Shown here: positions 1 to 6,920 of the stretch, piece by piece
Layout: the number at the start of each line of letters is the position of its first letter
How positions within the stretch are numbered: position 1 is the stretch's first letter
NCBI GenBank assembly: GCA_964614945.1
Contig: CAZTNW010000001.1
Location: forward strand, 1-64,000
Length of the DNA: 64,000 nt
Reading direction: 5' to 3'
From: CAZTNW01 sp964614945
GTDB lineage: Bacteria; Caldisericota; JANLFM01
Notes under the pieces: model-generated
Seen by the model: the letters and a program-made list of their open reading frames with translations, nothing else
Told to the model about the DNA's origin: nothing
Databases searched by the model: none
Made by a program: the position numbers and the translations under genes

Positions 1-55
1 CCGCGAAGGTGGCCGGACCATTGGTGCGGGTGTGGTGACGAAGATTATAGAGTGA
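1..55 (+). CDS. tuf: Elongation factor Tu, C-terminal end only (partial)
   Basis: The first complete codons (from base 2) read REGGRTIGAGVVTKIIE and then stop at 53-55. This is the conserved C-terminal end of EF-Tu, the GTPase that brings aminoacyl-tRNA to the ribosome. The rest lies upstream of the window. Its position just before rpmG, tRNA-Trp, secE and nusG is a common bacterial arrangement, which supports the call despite the short length. Confidence 0.9.
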   Translation, partial: REGGRTIGAGVVTKIIE

Positions 56-99
56 GCCTTTACCCGAATGGAAATATTTGCTAAATTTGAGGTTCAAAT

Positions 100-249
100 A
101 TGCGAGTGATCATCACGCTGGAATGTACGGATTGCAAGAACCGTAACTACACGACGACGAAAAACAAACAGAATGATCCCGGCAGGTTGGAGATCAAGAA
201 GTATTGCCCGTTTTGCAAGAAGCACACTGTGCATAAAGAGACTCGATAA
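100..249 (+). CDS. rpmG: 50S ribosomal protein L33
   Basis: The frame encodes 49 residues beginning MRVIITLECTDCKNRNY, with two Cys pairs (CTDC near residue 9 and CPFC near residue 36). This is the zinc-ribbon form of L33, a small protein of the large ribosomal subunit. The ATG at 100 is the only sensible start. Length and spacing of the cysteines are normal for the family. It sits 44 bases after tuf and just before tRNA-Trp and secE, a standard order in Bacillota and related phyla. Confidence 0.95.
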   Translation: MRVIITLECTDCKNRNYTTTKNKQNDPGRLEIKKYCPFCKKHTVHKETR

Positions 250-267
250 GAAAGGTGGTTCGAGAGT

Positions 268-344
268 AGGCCCGTAGCTCGAATTGGTAGAGCGCCGGTC
301 TCCAAAACCGGATGTTGGGGGTTCGAATCCCTCCGGGCCTGCCA
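268..344 (+). tRNA. trnW: tRNA-Trp (anticodon CCA)
   Basis: A 77-base cloverleaf with acceptor stem AGGCCCG/CGGGCCU, G discriminator and an encoded CCA end at 342-344. The anticodon stem CCGGT/ACCGG encloses the loop CTCCAAA, giving anticodon CCA at 302-304 (tryptophan). The T arm has the usual GTTCGAATC. It is embedded between rpmG and secE and is probably processed from their common transcript. Confidence 0.96.
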
Positions 345-353
345 AGCTTCATT

Positions 354-569
354 ATGAATGTACAGCGAAGAGAGAAAAGGAAAATTGGCAAACGGATCCT
401 CCAGTATTTCCGCGATGTGCGCGCTGAGCTGAAAAGAGTTTCCTGGCCGACGCGGAAACAGACCGTTAATTCTACTATCACGGTGCTCGTATTTGTCCTT
501 GTCTGGGCAGTCTTTATTGGCCTGTGGGATTATTTTTTCGCCTTCGCGATGCAAGGACTGATGAAATAA
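354..569 (+). CDS. secE: Preprotein translocase subunit SecE
   Basis: A 71-residue protein: a basic amphipathic stretch ending in the SecE signature RVSWPTRKQT (near residue 28), then one membrane segment of about 20 residues (VLVFVLVWAVFIGLWDYFFA). SecE clamps the SecY channel in the membrane. I chose the ATG at 354; the same frame opens at 312 but that would run through the tRNA. No strong ribosome binding site is visible. nusG follows after 4 bases, the near-universal secE-nusG pair. Confidence 0.95.
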   Translation: MNVQRREKRKIGKRILQYFRDVRAELKRVSWPTRKQTVNSTITVLVFVLVWAVFIGLWDYFFAFAMQGLMK

Positions 570-573
570 ATCT

Positions 574-1134
574 ATGAGCCAGGATACCGAGCACGAGAAG
601 CGAGAGATTTTAGAGAAGCGCTGGCACGTGGTTCATACTTATTCCGGCTACGAGAACAAGGTGAAACTGAATCTTGAGCGCCGTATCGCCAGCTTAGGCA
701 TGGAGGATAAGATTTTCCGTGTGGTAGTGCCAATTGACCATCGCTTGAAGCTGAAGGAGGGCAAGCGAGAGGTCATAGCGGAGAGGGTCTTTCCCGGTTA
801 TGTCCTCGTGGAGATGGTCCTGGACGATGAATCCTGGCATGTGGTGCGGGGAACTCCTGGGGTAATCGGTTTTGTCGGTTCAGGAGGGAAGCCAATGCCT
901 CTCAGCGAGGAAGAGGTGGAAGTTGTATTAAAGAGAGTGGGAGTGGATGAGGCCAGGGCCCAAATCAAGTTGGAAATTGGGCAAAGTGTAAGGGTTATCG
1001 AAGGACCATTTGAGGGTTTTATCGGAAAGGTCGAGCAAATCAATACCGAACGAGAGAAGATCAAAGTTCGCCTGTCCATGTTTGGACGCGATATTCCGGT
1101 TGAACTTGATTTTCTCCAGGTGGAGAAAATTTAG
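574..1134 (+). CDS. nusG: Transcription termination/antitermination protein NusG
   Basis: A 186-residue protein with an N-terminal NGN domain (WHVVHTYSGYENKVK from about residue 17) that binds RNA polymerase, and a C-terminal KOW domain (around VIEGPFEGFIGKV, residues 140-152) that contacts ribosomal protein S10 or Rho. Length is normal. NusG modulates elongation, pausing and termination. It is followed by rplK after 11 bases, the classic secE-nusG-rplKAJL order. Confidence 0.96.
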   Translation: MSQDTEHEKREILEKRWHVVHTYSGYENKVKLNLERRIASLGMEDKIFRVVVPIDHRLKLKEGKREVIAERVFPGYVLVEMVLDDESWHVVRGTPGVIGFVGSGGKPMPLSEEEVEVVLKRVGVDEARAQIKLEIGQSVRVIEGPFEGFIGKVEQINTEREKIKVRLSMFGRDIPVELDFLQVEKI

Positions 1135-1145
1135 GAGGAAGATCT

Positions 1146-1568
1146 TTGGCGAAAAAGGTAGTGGCGATGGTGAAACTGCAGATCCCGGCCGGTAAGGCCA
1201 CGCCGGCACCACCAGTGGGCCCTGCTTTGGGACAACGAGGGATCAATATCATGCAATTCTGCAAGGAGTTCAACGAGCGTACGGCGAACGCCGGAGGGCT
1301 GGTGATACCTGTAGAGATAACGGTTTTTCACGACCGCTCCTTTACATTCATTACCAAGACCCCCCCGGTCTCGGCCCTCTTGAAAAAGTACGCTAACGTA
1401 GAGCTCGGTTCGGGAGAGCCGAACAAGAAGAAAGTGGGGAAGGTCTCGAAGGAGCAAGTACGCGAGATCGCCCAGACCAAGTTGCCCGATCTGAATGCGG
1501 CCAATATCGAGGATGCAATTTCCATGGTCGAGGGGACGGCAAAAAGCATGGGAATCGAGGTAGTATGA
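1146..1568 (+). CDS. rplK: 50S ribosomal protein L11
   Basis: A 140-residue protein with the L11 opening (MVKLQIPAGKATPAPPVGPA) and the proline-rich linker typical of the family. L11 forms the GTPase-associated centre with L10/L12 and is needed for the stringent response. The start is TTG at 1146, seven bases after GGAGG (1133-1137); no better start exists. Its stop overlaps the rplA start (ATGA). Confidence 0.96.
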   Translation: MAKKVVAMVKLQIPAGKATPAPPVGPALGQRGINIMQFCKEFNERTANAGGLVIPVEITVFHDRSFTFITKTPPVSALLKKYANVELGSGEPNKKKVGKVSKEQVREIAQTKLPDLNAANIEDAISMVEGTAKSMGIEVV

Positions 1569-2272
1569 TGGGGCACGGGAAAAGGTATCTCGAAGCAGCG
1601 AAATTGATCGAAGCGGGGAAAGAATATTCTCCGGAAGAGGCTCTCCCGCTTTTAAAGAAAACCGCTAACGCTAAATTTGACGAAACCGTAGAAATCGCCG
1701 TGCAGCTGGGAATCGATCCGAAAAAATCCGATCAAAGCGTCAGGTCGGTTTGCGTTCTACCTGCGGGAACGGGGAAGCCGGTGAAGGTCCTCGTTTTTAC
1801 AAAAGGCGATAAGGCCGAGGAAGCCAACCGTGCCGGGGCCGATTATGTGGGCGGAGATGATTATGCGAAACGAATTCAGGAAGGCTGGATGGATTTCGAT
1901 GTCGCTATAGCGACTCCTGACATGATGGGACTCGTAGGAAAACTAGGGAAGATCCTGCGGGGTAAAATGCCGAATCCTAAGGCAGGTACGATAACCATGG
2001 ATGTAGAGCGAGCGGTCAGAGAAGTGAAGGCGGGAAAGATTGAATTCCGCGCCGATAAGCAGGGAGTGGTTCATTCCCCCATTGGGAAGGTGCGTTTTAC
2101 CGGAGATGACCTCCTTCGTAACTTCTATTCCTTCCTCGATACTCTCCTGCGGGCGAAGCCAGCCGCAGCCAAGGGACAATATATCCGCAAGATCAGCTTA
2201 TCCACCACAATGGGACCCGGGATGAAAATCGATGCTCAGAAGGCTCTGAGCAATTTGACGAAGAAAGCTTAA
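1565..2272 (+). CDS. rplA: 50S ribosomal protein L1
   Basis: A 235-residue L1 with the family core (PNPKAGTITMDVERAVREVK, and near the C-terminus STTMGPGMKID). L1 lines the E-site stalk and in many bacteria represses its own operon by binding mRNA. The start overlaps rplK by 4 bases; a second ATG at 1568 is equally possible, so MMGHG may be MGHG. It is followed by the L10 leader. Confidence 0.96.
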   Translation: MMGHGKRYLEAAKLIEAGKEYSPEEALPLLKKTANAKFDETVEIAVQLGIDPKKSDQSVRSVCVLPAGTGKPVKVLVFTKGDKAEEANRAGADYVGGDDYAKRIQEGWMDFDVAIATPDMMGLVGKLGKILRGKMPNPKAGTITMDVERAVREVKAGKIEFRADKQGVVHSPIGKVRFTGDDLLRNFYSFLDTLLRAKPAAAKGQYIRKISLSTTMGPGMKIDAQKALSNLTKKA

Positions 2273-2299
2273 CTGAAAGGGGGATTGATCCGATCCAGG

Positions 2300-2380
2300 A
2301 CTATCAAAAATTGAGCTGCAGCCGAAGACAGTAGGTTGCCTGACTAGAAGGCCTAAATCCTACCGAGGCTTGCCCGAAAG
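2300..2380 (+). promoter_or_regulatory. Ribosomal protein L10 leader (autoregulatory mRNA element)
   Basis: The stretch around 2318-2375 (GCAGCCGAAGACAGTAGGTT, then the matching AAATCCTACCGAGGCTTGC) has the paired TAGGT/ACCTA-like arms and the GAAGACAG loop seen in L10 leaders. In that family the L10-(L12)4 complex binds the leader and represses rplJL. An attenuator-like hairpin follows. Recognised from sequence and position between rplA and rplJ, not from a covariance search. Confidence 0.85.
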
Positions 2381-2387
2381 AAGCAGT

Positions 2388-2416
2388 GGGCTCCTTTGGT
2401 AGGGGCCTTTTGTGTT
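2388..2416 (+). terminator. Attenuator hairpin of the L10 leader
   Basis: GGCTCC (2389-2394) can pair with GGGGCC (2402-2407) through one G-U pair, and is followed by TTTTGTGTT. It lies directly after the L10 leader and before the rplJ Shine-Dalgarno sequence. This fits transcription attenuation when excess L10/L12 is bound. Confidence 0.6.
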
Positions 2417-2436
2417 CTCAAAAAGAGGTGATGATT

Positions 2437-2949
2437 TTGCCCACGAAGAAGAAGATGGAAATTATCGAAGACATTAAGGAACGTGTAAGTTCCTCCAACG
2501 CGATCTATTTCGTCGACTATAAGGGCCTGACAGTAGCGGAAATCAGCGATTTGCGGAGAAAGCTCAAAGAGAAGAGGGCGGACTTGAAAGTGGCCAAGAA
2601 TACTTTGCTGAATTTAGCCCTCTCTGATACTTATTCCCTGAGCTCCGAGATTCTATTAGGTCCCACCGGCCTCATTACGGCTTTTGAGGACCCGATCGCC
2701 CCCTTAAAGGTTCTTACCGAGTTCGCCAAGGAAAAGACTGCTTTGAAAGCCAAAGGAGGTTTTTTAGAGGGGCGCTTTTTCTCGTTGCAAGAGATGGAAG
2801 TCCTGTCTCAATTGCCCAGCAAAAATGCGCTCCTTACCCAGATCCTCAGTAGTCTGCAGGCCCCAATCCTGGGTTTGATCTGGGCCCTGCAGGATTCTAT
2901 AGCCAACCTGGTGTTTACTCTGCAAGCAATCAGCCAGAAAGAAAGTTAG
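2437..2949 (+). CDS. rplJ: 50S ribosomal protein L10
   Basis: L10 anchors the L12 stalk to the ribosome. The protein begins PTKKKMEIIEDIKERV and contains the family core YKGLTVAEISDLRRKLKE; the C-terminal helix is the expected L12 dock. I prefer the TTG at 2437, six bases after GAGGTG (2425-2430), giving about 170 residues and the usual MPTK-like opening. The ATG at 2431 abuts the Shine-Dalgarno sequence. The frame runs open upstream to 2386, but that part overlaps the attenuator. Confidence 0.94.
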   Translation: MPTKKKMEIIEDIKERVSSSNAIYFVDYKGLTVAEISDLRRKLKEKRADLKVAKNTLLNLALSDTYSLSSEILLGPTGLITAFEDPIAPLKVLTEFAKEKTALKAKGGFLEGRFFSLQEMEVLSQLPSKNALLTQILSSLQAPILGLIWALQDSIANLVFTLQAISQKES

Positions 2950-2962
2950 AAGGAGGACCAAG

Positions 2963-3355
2963 ATGTCCGAGAAGATTCTCACTAATGAAGAGATTATCGA
3001 AGCGATTAAAAAGAAAACGATCCTTGAGGTCGCGGAGTTAGCGAAGGCGCTGCAGGAGGAGTTCGGAGTGACGGCTGTCGCTCCAGTTGCCGCAAGCGGG
3101 ACCTCCGCTGCGACCGGTCCTGCTGCTCAAGTGCAGGAAGAGCAGACGGAGTTCGACGTGATCCTGTCGGATGTAGGTGCGCAGAAAATTCAGGTGCTCA
3201 AAGTTGTGCGCGAGGTCTCGGGATTGGGCCTGAAAGAGGCCAAGGATTTAGTCGAGTCTGTGCCAAAACCAGTGAAGGAGAAGATAACCAAGGAAGAGGC
3301 GCAGAAGGTTAAGGATGCCCTGGAGGCAGTCGGGGCAAAGATCGAGATCAAGTAA
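2963..3355 (+). CDS. rplL: 50S ribosomal protein L7/L12
   Basis: A 130-residue protein: N-terminal dimerisation region, an Ala-rich flexible hinge (about residues 36-58), and the C-terminal domain with KIQVLKVVREVSGLGLKEAK and VESVPKPVKE, which recruits translation factors. AGGAGG lies just upstream (2951-2956). A strong terminator follows. In most bacteria rpoB and rpoC come next; here mraZ does. Confidence 0.97.
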   Translation: MSEKILTNEEIIEAIKKKTILEVAELAKALQEEFGVTAVAPVAASGTSAATGPAAQVQEEQTEFDVILSDVGAQKIQVLKVVREVSGLGLKEAKDLVESVPKPVKEKITKEEAQKVKDALEAVGAKIEIK

Positions 3356-3370
3356 AGAGAATCTGATCTG

Positions 3371-3407
3371 AAGAAAAAGGGATCGCCTCGGCGATCCCTT
3401 TTTCTTT
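3371..3407 (+). terminator. Strong intrinsic terminator after rplL
   Basis: AAAAAGGGATCGCC and GGCGATCCCTTTTT form a perfect 14-pair stem with a two-base loop (TC), followed by a T-rich tail. The A and T tracts on both sides would let it work in both directions. It ends the ribosomal protein operon. Confidence 0.95.
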
Positions 3408-3413
3408 TGCGGA

Positions 3414-3419
3414 TATAAT
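3414..3419 (+). promoter_or_regulatory. Promoter -10 element of the dcw operon
   Basis: A perfect TATAAT lies 7 bases after the rplL terminator. The -35 region would fall within the terminator 3' arm and shows no clear match. Start of transcription would be near 3426, just upstream of the MraZ boxes. Confidence 0.65.
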
Positions 3420-3433
3420 TTTTTTCCAGCTTA

Positions 3434-3469
3434 GTGGTAAAAAGTGGGGAAAAGTGGTAATATGTGGGA
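3434..3469 (+). promoter_or_regulatory. Four MraZ boxes (10-base direct repeats)
   Basis: GTGGT, GTGGG, GTGGT and GTGGG begin at 3434, 3444, 3454 and 3464, exactly 10 bases apart. This is TGGKN repeated with 5-base A-rich spacers. MraZ is known to bind TGGGN repeats with 5-base spacers at its own promoter and to repress the dcw operon. Four units instead of the three usually described is seen directly. Confidence 0.88.
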
Positions 3470-3486
3470 GCGAAGGGAGAGGCCAC

Positions 3487-3918
3487 ATGGTTAGCGGTCA
3501 GTCTGAACATGCGGTAGATGAAAAAGGGCGGGTAGTTATCCCTCCTAAATTCAGAGAGATGTTGGGTAAATCCCTCGTCCTCACTTTAGGCTTTGAGGGA
3601 TGTCTGGTGGCCTATCCCCCCGATCGTTTTAATCACCTCGTCGAGGAGTTAGCCAAGCTCTCGTACGCCCAGACCAGGGCGAGAAACCTGCAACGGTTGA
3701 TGCTGCACAACGCGGAATTTTGCGAGATTGATAAACAGGGACGAATCCTCATTCCCGCCACTCATCGAGAACACGCTCAAATTCAGCGTGAAGCGATGAT
3801 TGTGGGACTGATTGACAAACTGGAGATCTGGGCAAAGGAAAAATGGCAGGAATACCTTAAGAAGACAGAGCCATCCTACGAGGAACTCGCCGAGAATATC
3901 GAGGGAATAAAGCTTTGA
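3487..3918 (+). CDS. mraZ: Transcriptional regulator MraZ
   Basis: A protein of 143 residues made of two SpoVT/AbrB-like halves, each with the DEKGRVVIP / DKQGRILIP core. MraZ forms a ring and binds direct repeats upstream of its own gene, controlling cell wall and division genes. The start is ATG at 3487, four bases after AGGGAGAGG; the frame opens at 3454, but that would include the boxes. Its stop overlaps the rsmH start (TTGA). Confidence 0.95.
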   Translation: MVSGQSEHAVDEKGRVVIPPKFREMLGKSLVLTLGFEGCLVAYPPDRFNHLVEELAKLSYAQTRARNLQRLMLHNAEFCEIDKQGRILIPATHREHAQIQREAMIVGLIDKLEIWAKEKWQEYLKKTEPSYEELAENIEGIKL

Positions 3919-4817
3919 TTGCCAAGCCCTTTCATCTACCGGTGATGCTTGAAGAGAGCATGGCTTTTCTCTCCCCGCGACCCGATGGGATCTACCTTGA
4001 CTGCACTGTGGGGGGAGGAGGGCATGCTCGAGCACTCATGGAGAGAACGGGGGGCCAGGCCTTCCTTATCGGACTCGACCTGGACGCGCAGGCTATTGAC
4101 CATGCGAGAGAATTTCTTGCGCCTTATGGCGATAAAGTGACGCTGGTTCTGGAAAATTTCGCCCGTACAGGAGAGATCCTCGAACGCCTTCGGGTTAAAA
4201 ATCTCGATGGACTGATCTGCGACCTGGGAGTTTCCTCCTGGCAGTTGAACCATAAGGAACGCGGATTCAGCTTTCAAGCGGATGCCGATCTGGATATGAG
4301 GATGAATCCCGGGGGAGATTTAACAGCGGCTGACGTCGTCAATACCTGGCGCGAGGAGGAACTCAGGAAAATTTTTCTGCGCTATGAAGTTCCACAACCG
4401 GAAAGGCTGGCCAAAGTCATTGCTCAGAAAAGGAGGACGCATCCACTGAGGAGGACTGGTGATCTCCTCCTGCTATTGAAGGAGATGCGCTATTCGACCG
4501 GAAGGAGCATGCACCCAGCCACGCTTATTTTTCAGGCCCTTCGCATTACCGTTAATCGGGAGTTGGAGAATCTAAATTTGCTATTGAGTCAGCTGCCAGC
4601 CCTGCTTAAAGAAGGCGGTCGGTGCGTCTTCCTGTCCTATCATTCTCTCGAAGACCGTCTCGTTAAAAACGCTCTGCGCAATTTCAGCCGAGAGGGCTCT
4701 TTCGTCTTGTTGACGCCTAAAGTCTGCAGGCCTCCTTTGCATGAGACCAGGGAGAATCCCAGGGCAGCCAGCGCTCGGCTCCGGGCTGCCGAAAGGAAGG
4801 AGCAGGCTGCCAGATGA
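3915..4817 (+). CDS. rsmH: 16S rRNA (cytosine1402-N4)-methyltransferase RsmH (MraW)
   Basis: A 300-residue methyltransferase with HLPVMLEES at the N-terminus, the SAM motif LDCTVGGGGHA (residues 28-38), DLGVSSWQLN (near 103) and SYHSLEDRLVK near the end. It methylates C1402 in the ribosomal decoding site. It starts with TTG overlapping the mraZ stop and ends overlapping ftsL (ATGA). It is the standard second gene of the dcw cluster. Confidence 0.96.
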   Translation: MIAKPFHLPVMLEESMAFLSPRPDGIYLDCTVGGGGHARALMERTGGQAFLIGLDLDAQAIDHAREFLAPYGDKVTLVLENFARTGEILERLRVKNLDGLICDLGVSSWQLNHKERGFSFQADADLDMRMNPGGDLTAADVVNTWREEELRKIFLRYEVPQPERLAKVIAQKRRTHPLRRTGDLLLLLKEMRYSTGRSMHPATLIFQALRITVNRELENLNLLLSQLPALLKEGGRCVFLSYHSLEDRLVKNALRNFSREGSFVLLTPKVCRPPLHETRENPRAASARLRAAERKEQAAR

Positions 4818-5212
4818 ACGCGGTCTCTTCCCTCTCATGCAATACGCGCAAAAGCGCAAAACGATCCCAGAGCTGGAGCCGGATGGATTGGGTTTTATTA
4901 TTTATCTTTATTCTGTTCGTGTTGACCTGCGCAACTCAGGTAGTGCTTACTATGGCCACAATAGAGGTTCAACACCAGAAGGACAGCCTTCGCAGCGAGC
5001 TCGTCCGCATGGAAGAGCAAGTAGCAGACATTAGGGGGAGATTACTTGAGCGGATAGGTCCCCTGGAAATTGAAAAATACGCCCGAGAACGTCTGCAAAT
5101 GGAGTTCGCAATAGTAGCAGCGGACAGCCAGGTCGTGTACCTGAGCGAAAAAGATTTTCAAAATTGGGCTCAACTGACCGGGACTTCCAGCCATGGGCCT
5201 CTCCTCCCCTAA
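4814..5212 (+). CDS. ftsL: Cell division protein FtsL-like
   Basis: A 132-residue small bitopic protein: basic N-terminus, one membrane segment (about residues 26-46), then a coiled-coil stretch (HQKDSLRSELVRMEEQVADIRGRL) and the closing YARERLQMEF typical of FtsL/DivIC proteins. FtsL joins FtsQ and FtsB/DivIC to activate septal synthesis by FtsW/FtsI. Sequence is poorly conserved in this family, so the call rests on architecture and on its place between rsmH and ftsI. It overlaps both neighbours. Confidence 0.85.
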   Translation: MNAVSSLSCNTRKSAKRSQSWSRMDWVLLFIFILFVLTCATQVVLTMATIEVQHQKDSLRSELVRMEEQVADIRGRLLERIGPLEIEKYARERLQMEFAIVAADSQVVYLSEKDFQNWAQLTGTSSHGPLLP

Positions 5213-6920
5213 GAGACGCATTCATACGGATGGACGTGTCCCTATCATTGTCGTGCTGACCATTGTTGTTTTTCTCCTTCTGGCTGGCCGCTCTGCCTTT
5301 TTGCAGGTTGTCAGGGGACCTGAGCTTCAGGAGCAGGCCAACGCTCAACACCTCGGCGACGAAAAAGTTTTGATTGCCCGCCGCGGCTCTATCCTCGACA
5401 GGGATGGTGTTATTCTGGCTCAATCGCTCGAGGCCTACCGGGTGGATGTACGTCCACAGGCAATTCCTGAAGATAAAAGAGATGAGGTCATGGCGACTCT
5501 ATCCGAGGCCTTGATGCTCCCGTTCGAAGATATCAAGGAGAAATTTGCGCAGTTCAATACCCCCTTCCCCCTTGTTCGTCAAATAGATTTAGAAGTGGGA
5601 GAAAAGTTGATATCTGAGAATTTACCAGGAATTGATGTTCTGCCTGCAGAAAAAAGAGTATACCCTTTGGGTTCTTTGGCTGCTCATATACTGGGTTTTG
5701 TTCACCCAGACTTCTCCTCTTTGGGAAGGGAGGAGCTTTTTGGCCTTGAGGGTATCGAAGCGGTTTATGAGGATGTGCTGCATGGGCAGGGAGGGAAGGC
5801 AGTTTTCTGGATCAGCCCCCAGGGTGAAAAGCTACCCTTGCAACCCGAGGAGTATATCCCCGCGAAAGACGGTTGCAATGTTATCCTGACCATAGATAGC
5901 ATGATCCAGAACACAGCCGAGATCGCTCTGGAAAAAACGATAAAGGAGAAGAACGCCAAATCCGGCTGCGTGATCGTTCTGGATTCTCGAACTGGAGAGA
6001 TTTTAGCCCTTGCCTCCTGGCCCGGATTTGACCCGGGGAACTGGGCCTCCATCTCGCAGAAGAATCTTTTCAATGTTGCGACGAACTTTATCTACGAGCC
6101 GGGCTCCGTTTTCAAGTTTGTTGTAGGAGCGGCTGCTTTGGAAGAAGGTTCTGTCGAGCCGAATACGGTAATAGAGGATGCCGGTCCATATACAGTCGCC
6201 GACGCCTCTTTCTCCTGTCCGGCGGAGTTTGGCGGACCCCACGGAAAGCAGACCCTCTCCGAACTTTTCCAGAACTCCTGCAACGTCGGATTTATTCAAA
6301 TCGGTCAGAAATTGGGGATGCAAAAATTGTATGAATACTCCAGGCTTTTCGGCTTTGGACGCCCAACCTCTCTGGAATTGCCACAAGCGGCTGGCGAGCT
6401 CTCAGATTGGGAGGAATGGTATGAAACGACGCTAGCTACCATGTCTTTCGGCTATGGGCTGCAGGTTACTCCCCTGCAACTCGCTTCCGCCTTTCAGATA
6501 GTGGCGAACGATGGCCGTTTTGTGCCCCTCCACCTGCTCAAGGAAATTCGTGATTCGGAAAGCCGCGTAATACAGGAAACACAACCCCAGGTCACTCGCC
6601 AGGTGATTTCCCAGAAGACCGCCATTCAGTTGCGAGAAGTCCTCAAAGGAGTTGTTGAGAAGAATATCCCGGATGGACTGAAGCAGTATGGCGTTGTAGG
6701 GAAGACTGGGACTGCCGTAGCCTGGGAAGACGGAAATTATCTTCGATCCAACAATACTACTTTTGTAGGAGCGATCCCCGCAGATGATCCGCAGGTTGTT
6801 GTCCTGGTGAACATTAACCAACCCCAGGTGGACTTCGCCTATGCAGTTCGGGTGTGCGTCCCTGCTTTCATGGAAATTGCCTCCAAGATCGTGGATCTCA
6901 TCAGGTTGCCTCCGCCATAA
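5193..6920 (+). CDS. ftsI: Septal peptidoglycan transpeptidase, class B PBP (FtsI/PBP2B type)
   Basis: A 575-residue class B penicillin-binding protein: N-terminal membrane anchor (about residues 17-33), dimerisation region with RRGSILDRDG, then a transpeptidase domain. The catalytic motifs are SVFK (305-308), SCN (362-364) and KTGT (504-507). It cross-links septal peptidoglycan with FtsW. No PASTA domains follow the transpeptidase, so it is not a SpoVD-type enzyme. murE starts at the base after the stop codon. Confidence 0.95.
   Translation: MGLSSPKRRIHTDGRVPIIVVLTIVVFLLLAGRSAFLQVVRGPELQEQANAQHLGDEKVLIARRGSILDRDGVILAQSLEAYRVDVRPQAIPEDKRDEVMATLSEALMLPFEDIKEKFAQFNTPFPLVRQIDLEVGEKLISENLPGIDVLPAEKRVYPLGSLAAHILGFVHPDFSSLGREELFGLEGIEAVYEDVLHGQGGKAVFWISPQGEKLPLQPEEYIPAKDGCNVILTIDSMIQNTAEIALEKTIKEKNAKSGCVIVLDSRTGEILALASWPGFDPGNWASISQKNLFNVATNFIYEPGSVFKFVVGAAALEEGSVEPNTVIEDAGPYTVADASFSCPAEFGGPHGKQTLSELFQNSCNVGFIQIGQKLGMQKLYEYSRLFGFGRPTSLELPQAAGELSDWEEWYETTLATMSFGYGLQVTPLQLASAFQIVANDGRFVPLHLLKEIRDSESRVIQETQPQVTRQVISQKTAIQLREVLKGVVEKNIPDGLKQYGVVGKTGTAVAWEDGNYLRSNNTTFVGAIPADDPQVVVLVNINQPQVDFAYAVRVCVPAFMEIASKIVDLIRLPPP

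Noticed and set aside
5193..6920. SpoVD identity for the class B PBP
   Set aside because: No PASTA domains follow the transpeptidase, and the gene sits at the ftsI place of the dcw cluster.
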